A stretch of 64,000 bases of DNA, from assembly GCF_007678255.1 (NCBI RefSeq), contig NZ_VEED01000003.1:395472-459471 (forward strand), written 5' to 3'. The position numbers and the translations under genes are program-made. This document shows positions 57,059 through 64,000 of the stretch, one piece after another. The notes beneath the pieces are model-generated. The model was not told where the DNA came from. It saw only the letters and a list, made by a program, of their open reading frames with translations, and made no database searches. Source of the stretch: Bacillus sp. X1(2014). GTDB lineage: Bacteria > Bacillota > Bacilli > Bacillales_B > DSM-18226. Each line of letters opens with the position of its first letter. Position 1 is the first letter of the stretch.

Positions 57059-57217
57059 ATGTGGGTAATCACTCTCTATTCAAACGAAAATACGTCGATG
57101 TTCGAATTTGATACAGAAAAAGAAGCAAGGGAAGCTTTCAAGAATATTAAAGGATGCAAGATTCTTTCCGAGATTATTTATTTTAATGATCATTGTTTTG
57201 CTTCAGCTACTTTTTAA
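57059..57217 (+). CDS. small hypothetical protein, 52 aa
   Basis: Begins MWVITLYSNENTSMFEFDTE and continues through KEAREAFKNIKGCKILSEI. It is amphipathic, with beta-alpha-beta character. The ATG is 8 nt after GGGGG. It has a better start and composition than the overlapping frame at 57108-57428. Function unknown. Confidence 0.55.
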   Translation: MWVITLYSNENTSMFEFDTEKEAREAFKNIKGCKILSEIIYFNDHCFASATF

Positions 57218-57388
57218 GAACCTTATCATGATAACAAGAAGGAAAATGGGACGAAATTCAAAGTTTTTCTACTTTTTGATTCGTCCATTTTCCTTATTTA
57301 ATTTAGATAGGAATAAGAAAGAGATGTTCTCTGCTTTAGGTGTCATAAAAATAAACCAACAATTAGATAGGCTTACTAAAATAAATGA

Positions 57389-57426
57389 AATCCACTACTT
57401 GAATGTCAAAGTAGTGGATTTGTTTT
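57389..57426 (+). terminator. terminator
   Basis: AATCCACTAC / GTAGTGGATT, 12-nt loop, then TGTTTTA. The rest of 57218-57499 shows no supported gene. Confidence 0.75.
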
Positions 57427-57499
57427 AGAGAGATATGCAGGATTCTACCAGAAAAAATCTATAGATATTCAGACCATAATGTGTTTAAACGTCTTATGA

Positions 57500-58933
57500 T
57501 TATATGGCCTTTTCCTCTTCTAAGGTTGAATCAACTTGAGAGAGTTCCCAACATTCAATGTTCTCATGATTCTTAATAGTATCTTTATAAAATACCGGAT
57601 CTTTACCATCCTTTTTCTGTTTAATGTAATCGTTTAATGCACTAAATGCTACTTTTGATAATAGGAGAATGGCAATTAGGTTTACAATCACCATGAAGCC
57701 CATAAATAAATCAGCTAAATCCCATACAAGTTGAATCTTTGCAACTGAACCGAATATAATCATGGCGAATACGCTTATTCGGTATAGCATCAACCATGCT
57801 TTACTTGTATGTAAAAAGCGAATGTTTGTTTCCCCATAATAATAGTTACCAATTAACGCCCCGAATCCAAAAAGGAAAATAAAGATGGCAAGACAGCCTG
57901 ATGCCCATGAACCGATATGTTCACTTAATGCTGCTTGTGTAAGTGCAATACCATTTAGCCCAGGTTGTTTGTAAGCATCAGAAAGTAAAATAATAAATGC
58001 TGTGCTTGTACAGACAATCAGTGTATCAATTAATACGCCAAATGCTTGAATAAGTCCTTGTTTTACCGGATGACTTGTAGTTGCTGTTGCGGCAACGTTT
58101 GGCGCACTCCCCATACCAGCTTCATTCGAGAATAAGCCACGTTTAACTCCATTCATGAGCGCAGCTCCAAGTGAACCACCTGCCACTTGTTCAAAGCCAA
58201 ACGCGTTTTTAACAATAAGAGAAAGAATTTCCGGCATTTTTGTTATGTTCGTAGCTATTACAAAGAATGCAACACCAATGTATAACACAGCTAAAAGCAT
58301 AACCTTGTATTCAGCCAGTTTTGCAATACTCTTCACACCGCCAAAGATAATCGCAGCGAAAGCAAGTGCCATGATAATCCCTACAGTTAAACGATCTGTA
58401 CCAAATGAGTTCTCAAAAGCAAGTGTAACAGTATTTGATTGTACAGAATTGAATACAAGACCGAAAGAAAGCGTAATTAAAATGGAGAATAATACTCCCA
58501 TCCAACGTTTGTTTAATCCTTTTTCCATATAATAGGATGGGCCACCGCGGAAACCGTCTTTATCTTTTACTTTATATACTTGTGCTAACGTACTTTCAAT
58601 AAAGCTGGATGCTGAGCTAATAATAGAAATAATCCACATCCAAAATACCGCTCCAGGACCGCCTAATGCAATCGCAATCGCAATTCCTGTAATATTACCT
58701 GTTCCAACGCGTGCAGCCATACCAATACAGAACGCTTGAAATGGCGAAATGCTGTCTTTAGAACCAGTTCTCCCTTCCATTAAAACACGGACCATTTCTT
58801 TCAACATTCGAAACTGTACAAATTTCGATTTAAATGTGAAATAAAGACCGAATATAACTAGCATAATAATCAATAACTTTGACCATAGAAAATCATTTGA
58901 AAAGCTAATAATGGCATGTAGTAATTGTTGCAT
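57500..58933 (-). CDS. glnT: sodium:glutamine/alanine symporter GlnT (AGCS family)
   Basis: 477 aa, about 11 helices, AGCS signature around GMAARVGTGNITGIAIAIALGGPGAV (split here for brevity as GMAARVGTGNITG). Start ATG 58933 behind GGAGTGA. Downstream of glutaminase on the same strand, as in B. subtilis glsA-glnT, so glutamine is the likely cargo. The gap of about 110 bp to glsA has no clear terminator. Confidence 0.88.
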   Translation of the reverse strand: MQQLLHAIISFSNDFLWSKLLIIMLVIFGLYFTFKSKFVQFRMLKEMVRVLMEGRTGSKDSISPFQAFCIGMAARVGTGNITGIAIAIALGGPGAVFWMWIISIISSASSFIESTLAQVYKVKDKDGFRGGPSYYMEKGLNKRWMGVLFSILITLSFGLVFNSVQSNTVTLAFENSFGTDRLTVGIIMALAFAAIIFGGVKSIAKLAEYKVMLLAVLYIGVAFFVIATNITKMPEILSLIVKNAFGFEQVAGGSLGAALMNGVKRGLFSNEAGMGSAPNVAATATTSHPVKQGLIQAFGVLIDTLIVCTSTAFIILLSDAYKQPGLNGIALTQAALSEHIGSWASGCLAIFIFLFGFGALIGNYYYGETNIRFLHTSKAWLMLYRISVFAMIIFGSVAKIQLVWDLADLFMGFMVIVNLIAILLLSKVAFSALNDYIKQKKDGKDPVFYKDTIKNHENIECWELSQVDSTLEEEKAI

Positions 58934-59043
58934 GTGCATCACTCCAGTAAAAGTTTAGTAGTTTGATATCAAAAAATAAAGATCTAGCGACTTAGTGTCT
59001 TCCTTTTATTACTTGGCAGAAGCAAAGTTTCTGTATATGCTTA

Positions 59044-60036
59044 TTAGAAAATACTTAGATCCCATTCGTGTACTAAATGTTTTAATAGCATAACCCCTGT
59101 TAGGCTATTCCCATATTCATCAATAGCTGGTCCATATATACCAATACCGCATCCATCTTGAAAAGGCAGTTCGCTTCTGACGTTTGGAGGAACTAGTGCC
59201 ATTATGCCCCCAGATACACCACTTTTTGCTGGTAACCCGACAAATGCCGCAAATTTACCCGAAGCATTGTACATTCCGCAAGTAAGCATTAAGGCTTTGG
59301 CTAATTTAGCTACTTTTTTGGGCAGGACCTGTTCTTGACGAATAGGATGATATCCATCATGTGCAAGAATCAGTCCAATCAAGGCTATGTCTTCTGTGGT
59401 TACTTCTATTGAACATTGTTTCATGTAAACCTCTAAAGCTGCCTCTACATCTGATTCTAAATAATCCGTTTCCTTTAAATAGTAAGCTAAAGCTCTATTT
59501 CGGTAAGATGTTTTCCACTCAGATTGATACACTTCCTCATTAATAGCCGGACGTTTTCCTATCAGCTTTTCGATTAATTGATAAAGAACTTCTAATTTTT
59601 TGTTTGAAGTTTCTCCTGGCAGTAGTGAAGCTATGGTAATCGCCCCAGCATTAATCATTGGGTTAAACGGCTTTCCCGTCTTATGCATTTCTAAACGAAT
59701 AATGGAATTAAAGGCATCCCCAGTTGGTTCTACATCAACTCTCTCTAACACATAAGAAATTCCACAGCTCAAGCATGCGGCTATAAAGCTAAGCACTTTT
59801 GATATACTTTGCAATGTGAAAGATACTTCATAATCCCCTGACTTTATCGCTGTTCCATCCGGTCTTATGATGCAAATGCCTAAATGCGATACGTTTTTCG
59901 TTCTTAAAGCAGGAATATAATTGGCGGTTTGCCCTTTAGTAGCAAAGGATCTATAATGTGCAACCCATTCATCTAAGAAAGCATTCCTTTGGCTATAAAG
60001 CTTATCGTTTTGGTCTTTAATCATCCCTTCAGCCAT
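59044..60036 (-). CDS. glsA: glutaminase GlsA
   Basis: 330-aa serine-dependent glutaminase with a beta-lactamase-like fold. The Ser-x-x-Lys motif is SISK in FTLQSISKVLSF; MINAGAI and the KSGVSGGIMALVP loop are conserved. Glutamine to glutamate plus ammonia. AGAGGTGG ribosome site. Divergent from glnKL, its probable regulator. Confidence 0.94.
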   Translation of the reverse strand: MAEGMIKDQNDKLYSQRNAFLDEWVAHYRSFATKGQTANYIPALRTKNVSHLGICIIRPDGTAIKSGDYEVSFTLQSISKVLSFIAACLSCGISYVLERVDVEPTGDAFNSIIRLEMHKTGKPFNPMINAGAITIASLLPGETSNKKLEVLYQLIEKLIGKRPAINEEVYQSEWKTSYRNRALAYYLKETDYLESDVEAALEVYMKQCSIEVTTEDIALIGLILAHDGYHPIRQEQVLPKKVAKLAKALMLTCGMYNASGKFAAFVGLPAKSGVSGGIMALVPPNVRSELPFQDGCGIGIYGPAIDEYGNSLTGVMLLKHLVHEWDLSIF

Positions 60037-60139
60037 ATCCTTCCACCTCTCTAATTTTTTGAATGAAAACTTCCTGCCTTTAATACCTTCTGCAGAAAAA
60101 ATAATAATAGACTGGTATAAGACATGAAAATTGAATACC

Positions 60140-60153
60140 TTTAAGCGCTTTCA
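60140..60153. promoter_or_regulatory. CcpA cre-like site at glsA
   Basis: TTTAAGCGCTTTCA, reverse complement TGAAAGCGCTTAAA, one mismatch to consensus, about 105 bp upstream of glsA and downstream of a TATATA -10 on the minus strand. Confidence 0.5.
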
Positions 60154-60208
60154 GAATATTTCCAAAAAAAAACCTAGCTTTAATTTATGATTGGAACTAT
60201 ATAATCTG

Positions 60209-60224
60209 ACGGAAAACTACAAAA
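60209..60224 (-). promoter_or_regulatory. candidate GlnL-binding site
   Basis: Minus strand TTTTGT-N4-TTCCGT, resembling the TTTTGT-N4-TTTTGT direct repeat described for GlnL, with two mismatches in the second half. Located about 175 bp upstream of glsA in the divergent region. Confidence 0.35.
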
Positions 60225-60354
60225 TAACTAAAAAATATATTTCAAATATGGGAAGAGCCCAATTAGTAAGAGATTTCTTATAAATCATTTTAGCGTTGTA
60301 TTGAGGTCGATGAGACTGTATACTGATTTCAAATAAAACTAGGGAGGTGACTCC

Positions 60355-61656
60355 TTGAACCTAAGTACTATAGTTAAAAAAGACGTCTATATTCTTGTTC
60401 TAATGGTATTAACCGTTCCACTGGCAGGTGAAATAAAGTTTTATCCGTTAAATGAAACATTTCGAGTAAGCTTAGGTGCCCCGGCATTTTTCTTTTTATT
60501 GTTACTGCTGCAGAAAACACCAGCAGTTTTACCGGGCTTTTTAACAGGAACATCGGTTGTTCATTTTCGTATTCTTTTAGACCTTATTGAGCAGGAGAAT
60601 TTTGATTGGACATCCTCCTTCCAAGCCCAGTATCCCAGTTTTTTCTATTATTTCACTTATTCTTTGCTGTTTTTTTTAGTGAAAACCAACCGCTTTCAAA
60701 ATAGACCCTTAATGATCGGATTTATTGGCCTTTTAATCGAAATTTTGTCCGATATGTTTGAACTAATGATTCAATATTTCGTATTAGAAACAACGATAAC
60801 CTTCACGAAAATAAGTGAGATCATCATGATCGCGTTCACCCACAGTTTTATTGTTCTTAGCTTTTTCAATATGATGAAATTGTATGAAGTACAGAAGAGG
60901 GAAAGACAAATTAGAAAACAAAATGAACACATGTTCATGCTTATTTCCAATTTATATGAGGAAAAGGTTTATTTAAAAAAAACATTAAAAAATATAGAGA
61001 ATATTACAATGGAATCTTATCATTTATATCGCAATTTAAAAGAACAGGAACAACGACATCATGTTTTAAACCAGCAGTTTAGTCAAAAGTTATTACGTAT
61101 TGCTGGTGAAATTCATGAAGTTAAAAAAGATAACCAACGAATTTTTGCCGGGCTCTCAAAATTAATTACGAATGAAAGTTTTCAAGACTACATGAATGCT
61201 GCTGAATTAATTCAATTAATTATACAAATAAATAAAAAATATGCCGACTCACTAGGAAAAGAGATTAAATTTTTATATTCCGTAGAAGGGAACCATCCCA
61301 ATTATCATGTTTATACCGTGTTATCTCTCATCAATAATTTAGTAGCGAATGCAGTGGAAGCAATAATAGAAAAGGGAAGCGTTCGTTTAAGTCTGCGTGA
61401 ACTTGGTGATACTGTTGTATTTCAAGTTGCTGATACTGGACCTGGCATCCCTGGAAAATATGAAAATGCTATCTTTCAGCCTGGATTTACTTCGAAGTAT
61501 GATCATTTAGGAACACCTTCAACAGGGATTGGACTTTCATATGTAAAAGAAGTAGTGAAAGACCTTGGAGGGGAGATCCTATTCCAGAATAATCATGGCA
61601 ACGGCGTTGTTTTTTCAATCGAGTTACCAATAATGAATTTGATACAGAAAGGGTAA
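60355..61656 (+). CDS. glnK: sensor kinase GlnK (YcbA-type)
   Basis: 433 aa. N-terminal membrane domain of about six helices, a coiled linker (about 180-245), and a C-terminal HATPase with N box NNLVANAVEAI, G1 VADTGPGIPG and G2 GIGLSYVKEV. The H box is not a classic HxEx motif; His in GEIHEVKKDN is the probable phosphoacceptor. TTG start behind GGGAGGTGA. Senses glutamine and phosphorylates GlnL in B. subtilis. Confidence 0.88.
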   Translation: MNLSTIVKKDVYILVLMVLTVPLAGEIKFYPLNETFRVSLGAPAFFFLLLLLQKTPAVLPGFLTGTSVVHFRILLDLIEQENFDWTSSFQAQYPSFFYYFTYSLLFFLVKTNRFQNRPLMIGFIGLLIEILSDMFELMIQYFVLETTITFTKISEIIMIAFTHSFIVLSFFNMMKLYEVQKRERQIRKQNEHMFMLISNLYEEKVYLKKTLKNIENITMESYHLYRNLKEQEQRHHVLNQQFSQKLLRIAGEIHEVKKDNQRIFAGLSKLITNESFQDYMNAAELIQLIIQINKKYADSLGKEIKFLYSVEGNHPNYHVYTVLSLINNLVANAVEAIIEKGSVRLSLRELGDTVVFQVADTGPGIPGKYENAIFQPGFTSKYDHLGTPSTGIGLSYVKEVVKDLGGEILFQNNHGNGVVFSIELPIMNLIQKG

Positions 61657-61666
61657 GGGTGGTTCC

Positions 61667-62614
61667 ATGCGTTTTTTTATAACGGATGATGATAGTGCTA
61701 TTCATTCAATCTTAAGCCAAATAATTGAAGACGAAGATCTGGGAGAAGTGGTAGGGGAAGCAGAAGATGGCTGCCTATTAGAAGGACACATTTTGAATTT
61801 AAAACAAATTGATATTTTATTTATTGATTTATTAATGCCAATCCGTGATGGTATTGAAACAATTCGTCATATAAAAGGTGAGTTTTCTGGAAAAATTATC
61901 ATGATTTCACAAGTTGAATCAAAAGAACTAATTGGTGAAGCTTTCTCTCACGGAATCGATTATTATATTAGCAAACCAATTAATCGGATTGAAGTATTAA
62001 CAGTTATTCGAAAAGTAATGGAACGAATCAATTTAGAAAGATCGATTAATGTTATCCAAACCTCTTTAAATAGTTTATTAAATTTGAATCAGCCAAAAGT
62101 TGACAAATCCAATATTTTAAATGAAAAAAGAATTCTAGAGGTCGGAGAATTTCTGTTGGCTGAATTAGGGATCGTAGGAGAAAATGGGCATAAAGATTTA
62201 ATAGAAATTCTTCAATATTTATTTAAGTATGAACTTACACATACTTTTGAACAACATTTTCCAACCCTTAAAGAGATATTTGTACAAATATCGAAAAAAA
62301 AACTTGGACTATCAGCTTCACAAGTTGATATTAATCGAGAGATAAAAGCTTCCGAACAACGCATTCGCAGGGCGATTACTCATTCGTTAAATCATTTTGC
62401 GTCTCTAGGTTTAACAGATTTTTCAAATCAAAAGTTTGAAAATTATGCTTCAAAATTTTTTGATTTCACCGTCGTCCACCAAAGGATCAAGGAATTGCAA
62501 AAAAATACAACAATACAAACAACTCAAACTCGAGTAAATACCAAAAAATTCATTCAAGTATTTTTTTATGAAGCGAAACGCCTGAATTCAGAGGAAATAT
62601 TTAAGTATAGGTAG
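61667..62614 (+). CDS. glnL: response regulator GlnL (YcbB-type)
   Basis: 315 aa: receiver domain with acidic pocket ITDDDSA, phosphoacceptor Asp in ILFIDLLMP, Lys in YYISKPINR, then the YcbB-type DNA-binding domain. Ten bp after glnK. It activates glsA-glnT. Confidence 0.9.
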   Translation: MRFFITDDDSAIHSILSQIIEDEDLGEVVGEAEDGCLLEGHILNLKQIDILFIDLLMPIRDGIETIRHIKGEFSGKIIMISQVESKELIGEAFSHGIDYYISKPINRIEVLTVIRKVMERINLERSINVIQTSLNSLLNLNQPKVDKSNILNEKRILEVGEFLLAELGIVGENGHKDLIEILQYLFKYELTHTFEQHFPTLKEIFVQISKKKLGLSASQVDINREIKASEQRIRRAITHSLNHFASLGLTDFSNQKFENYASKFFDFTVVHQRIKELQKNTTIQTTQTRVNTKKFIQVFFYEAKRLNSEEIFKYR

Positions 62615-62881
62615 TTATTATTGGATAAAAAATGAAATTGTGTAAGATTAGTCCGAACAAAAACTCAATCATAAAGTATCTAATTAAAACTTCATTATAT
62701 CAATAATTTTCATAATTAAACTGTTATTATCCTTATAAGTAAATTCATAATTGACAGGGTTAAGGTCACTGGTTAAATTATGAAAAAGCTACCTTTGGGT
62801 GAAAAATGGTAGAAGAAGGAGGGTTGAATAAACCTCCTCAATTACTTGTTTATGGAACCAAAAAAGATATCTTGCCTCTAA
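62615..62881. other. gap between glnL and right tRNA-Sec copy
   Basis: AT-rich, no gene. An imperfect stem GAGGGTT / AACCTC (about 62820-62837) lies near the right repeat. No integrase frame is visible. Confidence 0.5.
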
Positions 62882-62943
62882 CTTCAAAACTGCTTGAGAC
62901 CTGCGTGCCAGGTCTGGTGGGTTCGATTCCCACGCAGTCCCGC
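62882..62943 (+). repeat. 62-bp direct repeat, right copy (tRNA-Sec 3' fragment, attR-like)
   Basis: Identical to 49794-49855 through the discriminator; the next base differs (CCA becomes CTA). The acceptor 5' strand and D arm are absent, so it is not a functional tRNA. Confidence 0.87.
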
Positions 62944-62987
62944 TAACTCAATCATATCAAGGGTTCTAAGGAATTCTTATCGTACAT

Positions 62988-63013
62988 AGACCAGGGAGCA
63001 CTGGTCTTTTTTT
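62988..63013 (+). terminator. terminator beyond right repeat
   Basis: AGACCAG / CTGGTCT, 6-nt loop, T7. The following 63014-63277 shows no gene. Confidence 0.85.
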
Positions 63014-63277
63014 ATGACCAAGTGCCAAAAAAGTGACATTTCATCATTGGCCATTGAAGTTTCTTAATTGAAGAAACTTATCCAAATGGTCCACAGCAAT
63101 GGCTTCAATCTAATCGGTGATGATGCTACCCAACAGATTAACCAGTTGTAAAAAGTTTATAGAGGAAGAATTAACATGAAAAAAGTATCTCTTTTTCAAG
63201 TTTCACAGCTTTTCTACATGCTGAATAGACTAGTTTAACGGAAGTTTATTTAAGAAGGCATGGTGGAGGGAAAGAAT

Positions 63278-63736
63278 TTGAAATTATACAAATTTAAGGG
63301 GTCGCCAGATAGTGTAGTGGAATTGTTGAAAATCACAGCGAATGGGAAAGTGAAGATTAGGGATATCATCAATGATGAGGTCATTGAAACAACATTGCAG
63401 GCCTTTGAAATGGCATTTGAACCATCATCAGATGCCTTTATTGCGAAACAACAAGGAAAGGAACTGATGATAAATCTTAGCGTACCAGCGGATATCAATG
63501 AAATGATTGAAAAATCTCAGGTTAAAGTTGTTAAGGCTTTTGGAAGATGCACAATGGTTGCGGTCAAGCTGCCCAATGGGTTTATCATCACCGAGTCGAT
63601 ATGCAGTGTAGATGAGGCATCCTATAACAAAGAAACAAACACTCAGATTTGTTTGGAACGGATTAAACATAGAATTAGTGAGCTTGAAGCCTACAAAACT
63701 CAAAGTGTAGAGATACAATCAGATAATAAGAATTAG
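63278..63736 (+). CDS. phage gp49-like hypothetical protein
   Basis: About 152 aa. The C-terminal half (MVAVKLPNGFIITESICSVD..QICLERIKHRISELEAY) resembles the N4 gp49/Sf6 gp66 phage family; the N-terminal half is unassigned. Start TTG 63278, 7 nt after GGAGGG; ATG 63260 would add six residues. It stands just outside the right tRNA-Sec repeat and suggests further prophage-derived DNA to the right. Confidence 0.6.
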   Translation: MKLYKFKGSPDSVVELLKITANGKVKIRDIINDEVIETTLQAFEMAFEPSSDAFIAKQQGKELMINLSVPADINEMIEKSQVKVVKAFGRCTMVAVKLPNGFIITESICSVDEASYNKETNTQICLERIKHRISELEAYKTQSVEIQSDNKN

Positions 63737-63897
63737 GGAAAATAAAAAATTTCTAAAGTTTTTAGCTAATGAAGTAATAGAAAAAATCGATTCAGATGAG
63801 GCGGTTAATAAAAATAGAAATGTAATATAGAAAAGTTACAATCAGAAATTCTTGAAAAGAAGGATATGATAAGCAAAAGTGCAATGATATATATAAA

Positions 63898-63924
63898 GGA
63901 GATATCCCGTTAAAGGGATATCTC
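63898..63924. repeat. hairpin
   Basis: GAGATATCCC / GGGATATCTC, near-perfect, immediately before the final terminator. 63737-63897 has no supported gene. Confidence 0.6.
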
Positions 63925-63926
63925 AG

Positions 63927-63971
63927 ACTGTAGACAAACTCGAAAAAAACGAGCTTGCCTACAGTTTTTTT
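63927..63971 (+). terminator. terminator at right edge
   Basis: ACTGTAG..CTCG pairs with CGAG..CTACAGT, followed by T7. Confidence 0.85.
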
Positions 63972-64000
63972 GTTGTAAAATAGTAGTAATAAAATCTTGA

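Noticed and set aside
57108..57428. 106-aa plus-strand ORF
   Set aside because: Overlaps a better-started 52-aa frame, has composition like a frameshifted shadow and runs into a terminator stem.
62882..62957. second functional tRNA-Sec gene
   Set aside because: The 5' acceptor strand and D arm are missing and the CCA is CTA.

Overview
The window is a low-GC Bacillaceae chromosome segment from an endospore former. The evidence is spoVK, sirA, a Spo0E-like phosphatase, a GerA/B/C receptor operon and gene order typical of the Bacillus subtilis chromosome: mutSL; miaA-hfq-spoVK-hflX-ynbB-glnRA; lexA-yneA-yneB-ynzC-tkt-sirA-yneF; ccdA-ccdC-yneK. A Neobacillus-like genus is a guess from protein flavour only.

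Region 1 (about 0.3-20.4 kb) is a catabolic accessory locus. A PAS/AAA+ sigma-54 activator (362-1732, minus) is divergent from a gene series that starts behind a perfect -24/-12 (SigL) promoter at 1995-2011, with several palindromes between them. The genes are: a CntA-like Rieske oxygenase, a thiamine-diphosphate 2-oxoacid decarboxylase-like enzyme, a GbsA-like betaine-aldehyde dehydrogenase, a Glu/Leu dehydrogenase-fold enzyme, an APC permease, a DUF3311 plus SSS symporter pair, a second aldehyde dehydrogenase, L-2-hydroxyglutarate oxidase and DUF3870. Behind a consensus SigA promoter and an attenuator-like leader follow glutarate hydroxylase (CsiD/GlaH), an old-yellow-enzyme/Fe-S oxidoreductase, a class III CoA-transferase and an acyl-CoA dehydrogenase. 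A second DUF3870 gene lies on the other strand. Read together, the enzymes spell a route for a quaternary-amine form of lysine, best fitting N6-trimethyllysine: deamination, decarboxylation, oxidation to 5-trimethylammoniovalerate, Rieske C-N cleavage to trimethylamine plus glutarate semialdehyde, then glutarate and two parallel glutarate exits (L-2-hydroxyglutarate to 2-oxoglutarate, and glutaryl-CoA). This is inference, and it is the main lead of the window.

Region 2 (20.4-49.5 kb) is conserved core: tRNA-Arg(CCT), ywaF, mutS-mutL, mreBH, miaA-hfq, spoVK, a TRIC-family channel, hflX, ynbB, glnR-glnA with two GlnR boxes, the LexA/YneA SOS module with LexA boxes, tkt, sirA, yneF, a heterodimeric ABC exporter, a Spo0E-like gene, ccdA, ccdC and yneK. 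Intergenic repeat arrays with a period near 51 bp occur at 20.65, 36.25 and 48.87 kb.

Region 3 (49.7-63.0 kb) starts with a selenocysteine tRNA gene (anticodon TCA). Its 3' 62 bp recur as a perfect direct repeat at 62882-62943, with a decayed third copy at 50163-50219, which is the footprint expected of integration into the tRNA gene. The bracketed 13 kb carries glutamate dehydrogenase, an acyl-CoA thioesterase, a ger operon with a 41-residue membrane ORF at its head, and the glutamine-use set glnT, glsA, glnK-glnL, with CcpA cre-like sites before three genes. No intact integrase is visible, only a possible C-terminal fossil. A gp49-like phage protein lies just outside the right repeat.
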